Below, piece after piece: positions 8,013-12,205 of a stretch of DNA of 12,205 bases. The stretch comes from Verrucomicrobiota bacterium (lineage in GTDB: Bacteria; Verrucomicrobiota; Lentisphaeria; Victivallales; Victivallaceae): contig JAEWSS010000017.1 in NCBI GenBank assembly GCA_023459755.1, positions 1 through 12,205 of the forward strand. The letters are read 5' to 3'. The notes under the pieces are model-generated. The model had not been told where the DNA came from, did not search any database, and saw nothing but the letters and a program-made list of their open reading frames with translations. Numbering within the stretch: the first letter of the stretch is position 1; each line of letters opens with the position of its first letter. The translations under genes were made by a program, and so were the position numbers.

Positions 8013-9407
8013 ATGAAGTGCATAATTAACTGCACCACCCGATCGGCCGGATGGGTGACGGAGTCCTTTCCCGGTCTGGCGCCCTATATGCTTTGCATCG
8101 GCAACAAGCCTTATCTGGAGTATCTGCTGGACTTCTGCGCACTTGCCGACATCGCCGAGGTGCTGGTGGCGTCCGGCGATCCCGGCGCCGAATGGAGCTA
8201 TGCTCTGGGCGGCGGAGACCGTTGGAATCTGAAGCTTTCCTACCGTAAAAACGACGAAGACCTGACCGGGGCGGCGCTTGCGGAGAAATTTTCAGAATTC
8301 ATCGCCGGCGACGACGTGCTGCTGTTTCAGGGCATATTTATGCCGGTGTACGATAAACGCGAATTCCGGCTGCCGGAATGGGCTGCCGACGGAATTGCGG
8401 CGGAATTGACGCCGGCCGGCGACGGATATTTGATCGTCGGACACAACGCTCCGGTTGGAGCCGTCGCCGCCAATCATTTCGGCCGGACGGAAAAACCTTA
8501 TGTGTGCCGGATGGACTCGATTTTGTCTTTTTACGAAGTCAACATGCGGTTGGTCTACGGCGACGGACAACATTACAATATGCCGGGATATTCCAGCGAA
8601 CCGAATGTTTATATCGGCCGCAACGTGGCGATCGCCGCCACCGCCGATGTGAAGCCGCCGGTAATGCTCGGCGATTCATTGCGGCTGGAACGCGCAACCC
8701 GGATCGGCCCCGGCGCGGTGATCGGCGGAAATTCGCTGGTTGACGAGGGGACCGACGTCACCAATTCGGTGGTGATCGGGAATTCATACATCGGTCGGGA
8801 AATGGACATCGGCGGCAAAGTGGTGTATCGGAAAAGCATTTTTGATCCTGCCACCGGCGAACGGATCGACATCAACGATTCTTCAATGCTGACTTTGATG
8901 CTTCAAGACGGCCGTGCATTTATTTCGCTTAAGCAGCGGTTGCTCGGTCTGGTGGTTTTTCTGATTCAGCTGATTCCGTTTCTGATCTTGCGGCCGTTCA
9001 TAAAACTGCGCCGCGAAGAAGTTGAGTGCTATATGTTTCAAAACCACACCCCGTCGCGCAGGAAGCTGATGCTGTACTGTTCCGACCGGCCGGCTAACAA
9101 TATATTCGGCTGTTATTTCCGCAAATTCAGTCTGGACGTGTTTCATCTGCTGCCGTTGGTGTTCGGCGGCGAGCTGCGTCTGGTCGGGAATTATCTTCTT
9201 CCGGTCACTGAACGCAATGCCAAGACGCTTTCCCATTTGAAGGACTATGCGCCCGGACTGTTTTCGTTCACCCAGCTGAACGAACATGAAAACGAGCCGG
9301 ATGAAATGGAGATGGATGAAATTTACTATACGTATCATGCCGGGTTCTGGTTGAATATACGGCTGCTCGCCAGAATCATGGTTCAACGTTTGATGACGCA
9401 GTACTGA
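8013..9407 (+). CDS. Fusion of degenerate nucleotidyltransferase-like, left-handed beta-helix and degenerate PGT-like domains
   Basis: A 464-residue protein with three parts. Residues about 1-190 resemble sugar-phosphate nucleotidyltransferases: IGNKPYLEYLLDF matches the family's conserved GxKPxLEYLL segment. The GxGTRxxP...PK signature, however, is replaced by INCTTRSAGWVTESFPGLAP. Residues about 198-290 carry hexapeptide-type repeats (VYIGRNV, TRIGPGAVIGG, VVIGNSYIG), i.e. a left-handed beta-helix as in GlmU-like proteins. Residues about 303-464 begin with a membrane segment (309-330) and then align with the PGT encoded immediately upstream: YFRKFSLDVFHLL against FIRKFSIDELPQIF, LRLVGNYLLP against MSLVGPRPPLP, and DYAPGLFSFTQL against NVTPGITGLWQV. 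Asp375 is kept, but the catalytic Glu is Val376, and the sugar-binding stretch is shortened. Enzyme activity therefore looks unlikely in either end domain. A scaffold or regulatory partner of the upstream PGT is the best inference. The start is 2 nt after the previous stop, with GGAG at 7999-8002. Confidence 0.8.
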   Translation: MKCIINCTTRSAGWVTESFPGLAPYMLCIGNKPYLEYLLDFCALADIAEVLVASGDPGAEWSYALGGGDRWNLKLSYRKNDEDLTGAALAEKFSEFIAGDDVLLFQGIFMPVYDKREFRLPEWAADGIAAELTPAGDGYLIVGHNAPVGAVAANHFGRTEKPYVCRMDSILSFYEVNMRLVYGDGQHYNMPGYSSEPNVYIGRNVAIAATADVKPPVMLGDSLRLERATRIGPGAVIGGNSLVDEGTDVTNSVVIGNSYIGREMDIGGKVVYRKSIFDPATGERIDINDSSMLTLMLQDGRAFISLKQRLLGLVVFLIQLIPFLILRPFIKLRREEVECYMFQNHTPSRRKLMLYCSDRPANNIFGCYFRKFSLDVFHLLPLVFGGELRLVGNYLLPVTERNAKTLSHLKDYAPGLFSFTQLNEHENEPDEMEMDEIYYTYHAGFWLNIRLLARIMVQRLMTQY

Positions 9408-9461
9408 TGCTGACCCGGCCGGCGTTTTTTTTGCGACGGATGGCGGATGACGGTTTGATTT

Positions 9462-9496
9462 TTGCATAAATGCTGTTATGTTATATATATTATAAT
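9462..9496 (+). promoter_or_regulatory. AT-rich promoter candidate before the co-polymerase gene
   Basis: The 142-nt gap between the fusion gene and the co-polymerase gene contains TTGCAT (9462-9467) and an AT-only run with overlapping -10-like boxes: TATATT (9486-9491, 18 nt spacing) and a perfect TATAAT (9491-9496, spacing too long at 23). This contrasts with the very tight spacing of neighbouring genes and suggests a second transcription start within the locus. An AAAGGA ribosome site (9534-9539) lies 10 nt before ATG 9550. Confidence 0.4.
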
Positions 9497-9549
9497 AATG
9501 CCGTGTTCCATCCAAACCGGTAGCATTGAATATAAAGGACATGTAAAGA

Positions 9550-11583
9550 ATGCATCTTGACGATACCGATGTATTTGTTCCCGGGAAAGGAAGCGTTTAC
9601 GGCAGCGGACTGCTGCTTGATATTTTTCGGCGCGACTGGCAGTTCTGGGTCTGGGCGCTTCAGCGCTGCTGGCTCTATCTGGCGGTGGTCCCCGTAGTTT
9701 GTGCAGTCATATTTTTTGCCTTTCGCACTTTTACAACGCCGAAACAGTATTCAAGTGCGGTGGGCATGATCCGTCAGGAATTGCGTAACAACGGCGGCAG
9801 CGTTGTTGTTCCGACCGGGTTCAACCAGCCGCAGTTCAATGTCATCAGCAATATGATTTTGAGCCGGAGCTGTCTTAGCGAGACGCTCAAAAAAATGAAT
9901 CTGGACTGGAGTGTATTGCGGCTTAGCGGGGCGGTCTCGGTAACGCAGTCGGCAAAAAACTCCAATTATTTCACAATCAATGCGGTGACCGGCGATCCGA
10001 AGCTTTCCGCCGGTATCGCCAACACCTTGGCGGCGGTATTTATCGAAAAATACAAGGCGTTCATCAGCGAACAGGTGAAGGCGCTTCAGTTGAGCAGTCA
10101 AAATTCAAGTCTTATGCTGGCCAGCGAAATCAACAAACTTTACAATCAGTTGCGCGATCTCTGCAGGGAGAACGACATGACCAGTATGTCAATTGAGGCC
10201 GAGTCGGCCATGGTCGGGAACCGAATTTCAGCTATGGAGGATCGCATTCTGGCGGAGAGAAACAACATTAGCGTGCTCAAGGTAAAAATCAACGATATTA
10301 AAAATCGGTTGAAAAATACTGAACCTCAAGTGGTTGTGTATACCGAAAATAATACCGGCACCGCACAGAAACTGGCGGAGGCGACAATCGAATTAGAGCG
10401 TTTGCGTCAGCATTATACCGATGAAAATCCGTCGGTGCAGGCTCAAATTTCCCTGGTGGAGAGTCTCAAGGCAAAGGCGGAGGCGGACCGGGATCAGCCG
10501 GAGATCCATACAAAGGTTGTGATGGGAAACAATCCGATTTACAATTCGCTGTTGTCCGAGCTTGGCAATTGCGAGTCGGAGTTGCTGCTCGCCACCAATC
10601 GGATCTCGGACTACGAAAAAGATTTGGAGACACTTAGGCGGCATAAAAGTACAATTGAGTCGAACAGTTCGGCCTTTACGGTGCTTGAACTGCAAATCGA
10701 ACAGAAAAAGCGCCTGATATCGGAGCAGGAAAACGCGATCAAAGGCTACGAGGGATTTCTTGAGCGTTCATTTTCCGACACTTCAATCCATGAGGCGGCG
10801 GTTCCGAACAATATGCCGCTCAGCCGAAAACGTTTTTTATTCGCCATTGCCGGATTTGCGCTCGGGTTGTTGGCCACCGGCGGGGTGTGCTTGCTGCGCG
10901 AAGCGTTGGACCTGACGGTGCGAAGCAAGGTGGATTTGGAGAAGGGATTGACGATTCCGGTGCTGGGCGTAGCGCCGCGGCTGAGTCCGGAACGGCGGTC
11001 TGATTTTTACAGCGCCCTGCAGGGGATTGTCGGCAATCTTGAAGGTCTGATGAGCGATGTGCCGCGTCCGGCGGTGCTGGCGGTTGCTCCGGTGAAGTTC
11101 TCCGACACGGACGGCAAGGTGGGGGACGAACTGCTGAACATTCTCGCGGTGCGCGGATTGTCGTGCCTGAGGATTGTGATTGTGAACGAGGTCGATGCCA
11201 AAAAAGTGCCGCATCTGATCAATGATTTTCTCTATAAATTGTCTGAAACGCTGCCGGTGCCAAGCGAGGAAGGCATATATTACTTTAAGCTGGACGATAT
11301 GGCATTTATGGCGTCGCCTTCCCGCGACGTGCTGAAGGAAATGCGGGAACGGCTGGCCGAGTGGGATATCGTAGTTTGGGAAATGTTTGATTATAGCCTT
11401 CATCCCCAGCTTTTTATGGAGATATGTGCCAGCGCCGACCTCACGGTGTTTATGATGGAATATGCAAAAACGTCAAAACTTGACGTGTACAACATATTGC
11501 GGCAGATAAGGATTGCAGGAGTGCGCAATATCGTTGGCGCACTGTTTGATGTAGACAATAAAGTTTATCGCCGGGTGATATGA
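9550..11583 (+). CDS. Wzz/GumC-type polysaccharide co-polymerase with decayed BY-kinase-like C-terminus
   Basis: This 677-residue inner-membrane protein has the plan of a polysaccharide co-polymerase (PCP-2a class, as in GumC, ExoP and Wzc). These set polymer length and couple synthesis to the outer-membrane exporter. The first membrane helix is at about 42-60. A large periplasmic section follows, with long coiled-coil-prone stretches (roughly 170-290 and 330-410). Then comes the proline-containing linker VPNNMPLSRKR (418-428) and the second helix (429-449). The cytoplasmic part (about 455-677) follows the order of a bacterial tyrosine kinase domain but lacks its motifs. The Walker A region reads SDTDGKVGDE with no Ser/Thr after Lys523, the A' region reads VIVNEVDA instead of a LIDxD form, and the Walker B region reads DIVVWEM. 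There is no C-terminal tyrosine cluster (only one Tyr, in NKVYRRVI). It is therefore probably a non-catalytic kinase-like domain. The next gene starts 2 nt after the stop. Confidence 0.87.
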   Translation: MHLDDTDVFVPGKGSVYGSGLLLDIFRRDWQFWVWALQRCWLYLAVVPVVCAVIFFAFRTFTTPKQYSSAVGMIRQELRNNGGSVVVPTGFNQPQFNVISNMILSRSCLSETLKKMNLDWSVLRLSGAVSVTQSAKNSNYFTINAVTGDPKLSAGIANTLAAVFIEKYKAFISEQVKALQLSSQNSSLMLASEINKLYNQLRDLCRENDMTSMSIEAESAMVGNRISAMEDRILAERNNISVLKVKINDIKNRLKNTEPQVVVYTENNTGTAQKLAEATIELERLRQHYTDENPSVQAQISLVESLKAKAEADRDQPEIHTKVVMGNNPIYNSLLSELGNCESELLLATNRISDYEKDLETLRRHKSTIESNSSAFTVLELQIEQKKRLISEQENAIKGYEGFLERSFSDTSIHEAAVPNNMPLSRKRFLFAIAGFALGLLATGGVCLLREALDLTVRSKVDLEKGLTIPVLGVAPRLSPERRSDFYSALQGIVGNLEGLMSDVPRPAVLAVAPVKFSDTDGKVGDELLNILAVRGLSCLRIVIVNEVDAKKVPHLINDFLYKLSETLPVPSEEGIYYFKLDDMAFMASPSRDVLKEMRERLAEWDIVVWEMFDYSLHPQLFMEICASADLTVFMMEYAKTSKLDVYNILRQIRIAGVRNIVGALFDVDNKVYRRVI

Positions 11584-11585
11584 TA

Positions 11586-12205
11586 ATGAAAACGTCTTAT
11601 TCAACCGCTTTGCGTCGGAAAAATGTTTTGCGTTGCGGAATGGTGCTGCTGATGGCGGCGGTATTGTTTTCCGGCGGCTGTTCTACCCGCTGGAAGAATG
11701 ATTATTTCGGGCCGTTTGCGGTTCCGGTTGCCTACGAGGTGATGCCGGTGATGCAGAAAAACCAAAAAGACACCACCGCGCAGCTTATAAAACTTCAGAC
11801 GCAGGAGGTGTTGCCGTACCGAATTTCGGCAATGGACAAATTCAATATATCGGTATATAACAATCCGGATTTAAGTATGACCTCGCTGGTGGTTACGCCG
11901 GACGGGTATCTCAGTCTGCCGCTGGTCGGGCCGGTAAAGATTGGCGGTATGACGCTGCTTGAAGCGACCGACGCAATCACGGATAAAATGAAACGCTATA
12001 TAAAAAATCCGCGGGTTGCGTTGATTCCAATTTTTATCGGCGGTTATAATTTTACGATTTCCGGTCGGGTATCTCATCCGGGATGCTATCCGATTACCAT
12101 CGGCAGCACCAGATTGTGCGATGCGATCGCGGTGGCCGGCGGGTTGCAGTCCGGGCTGTTTGCCGGAAGTACGGTTGAGCTGGCCGATCTGGATAACGCC
12201 TATAT
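11586..12205 (+). CDS. Wza-type polysaccharide export lipoprotein (3' end beyond the window)
   Basis: The frame is open from ATG 11586 to the window end (206 codons), so the gene is cut by the edge. A basic N-terminus and hydrophobic helix end in the lipobox LFSGGC, with Cys32 as the expected lipidated residue, so it should be exported and anchored in a membrane. From about residue 78 comes the polysaccharide export domain: YRISAMDKFNISVYNNPDLS, then VTPDGYLSLPLVGPVKIGGMTLLEA, and KNPRVALIPI. From about 152 a first SLBB-type domain starts (FTISGRVSHPGCYPI, then LCDAIAVAGGL). Such proteins form the octameric outer-membrane channel that works with the co-polymerase, which lies immediately upstream here. 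Only TA separates the two genes, and no strong Shine-Dalgarno is seen, which points to translational coupling. Confidence 0.93.
   Translation, partial: MKTSYSTALRRKNVLRCGMVLLMAAVLFSGGCSTRWKNDYFGPFAVPVAYEVMPVMQKNQKDTTAQLIKLQTQEVLPYRISAMDKFNISVYNNPDLSMTSLVVTPDGYLSLPLVGPVKIGGMTLLEATDAITDKMKRYIKNPRVALIPIFIGGYNFTISGRVSHPGCYPITIGSTRLCDAIAVAGGLQSGLFAGSTVELADLDNAY

Noticed and set aside
9410..9432. Rho-independent terminator after the fusion gene
   Set aside because: There is a T8 run, but the preceding CCGGCCGG is a loop-less palindrome and the best hairpin is only about four base pairs, so it is not convincing.
8883..9542. 219-codon minus-strand reading frame opposite the fusion gene
   Set aside because: It has no recognisable domain and lies opposite the pseudo-PGT segment, whose alignment with the upstream PGT shows the plus strand is coding.
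9541..9546. ATG-TAA start-stop element just before the co-polymerase gene
   Set aside because: It lies only one base after the Shine-Dalgarno site, too close for efficient initiation, and is most likely chance.
11795..12077. Minus-strand reading frames near the right edge
   Set aside because: They lie opposite the export lipoprotein gene, which shows a lipobox, an export domain and an SLBB start in one uninterrupted plus-strand frame.
1..12205. CRISPR array, tRNA or rRNA gene, insertion sequence or phage genes
   Set aside because: No regularly spaced repeats, cloverleaf-like segments, transposase motifs or terminal inverted repeats were seen by eye on either strand.

Overview
The window comes from a Gram-negative bacterium with moderately GC-rich coding DNA and AT-rich gaps between genes. 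The Gram-negative call rests on an outer-membrane polysaccharide export lipoprotein at the right edge. Gene style (long multi-PAS hybrid kinase, degenerate glycan-synthesis paralogues, clear Shine-Dalgarno sites) suggests the PVC group, perhaps Lentisphaerota/Victivallales. That placement is an impression, not something proved by the sequence.

Layout. The left edge holds the 5' end of an unrecognised gene on the minus strand. It diverges from a GT-C type membrane glycosyltransferase (241-1989), and an inverted repeat and promoter-like boxes lie between them. Convergent with the glycosyltransferase, only 9 bp away, ends a very large hybrid sensor histidine kinase (1999-6705, minus strand). It has a periplasmic binding-protein-like sensor, one membrane helix, about five PAS domains, a GAF domain, HisKA, HATPase and a C-terminal receiver. 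Across a 194-bp divergent promoter region begins a plus-strand run: a STAS anti-anti-sigma-like protein (6900-7235), a monotopic phosphoglycosyl transferase (7270-8010), a three-part protein made of degenerate glycan enzymes (8013-9407), a Wzz/GumC-type co-polymerase with a decayed tyrosine-kinase domain (9550-11583), and the start of a Wza-type export lipoprotein (11586 to the window end).

How the genes work together. From PGT to Wza this is an exopolysaccharide/capsule locus of the Wzx/Wzy type. The PGT loads the first sugar phosphate onto undecaprenyl phosphate, the Wzz-like protein sets chain length and bridges the periplasm, and the Wza-like protein forms the exit pore. Wzx, Wzy and further glycosyltransferases would be expected to the right. 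The STAS protein at the head of the run, and the divergent hybrid kinase, are plausible regulators (inference).

Most noteworthy: directly after the catalytically intact PGT lies a protein whose C-terminal 160 residues align with that PGT but have lost the catalytic Glu (FSIDE to FSLDV). Its N-terminus is a nucleotidyltransferase-like domain lacking the glycine-rich/Lys signature, and a left-handed beta-helix lies between the two. The co-polymerase two genes along has also lost its Walker motifs. The locus therefore encodes two proteins carrying three pseudoenzyme domains beside one live enzyme, which suggests a scaffold or allosteric assembly.
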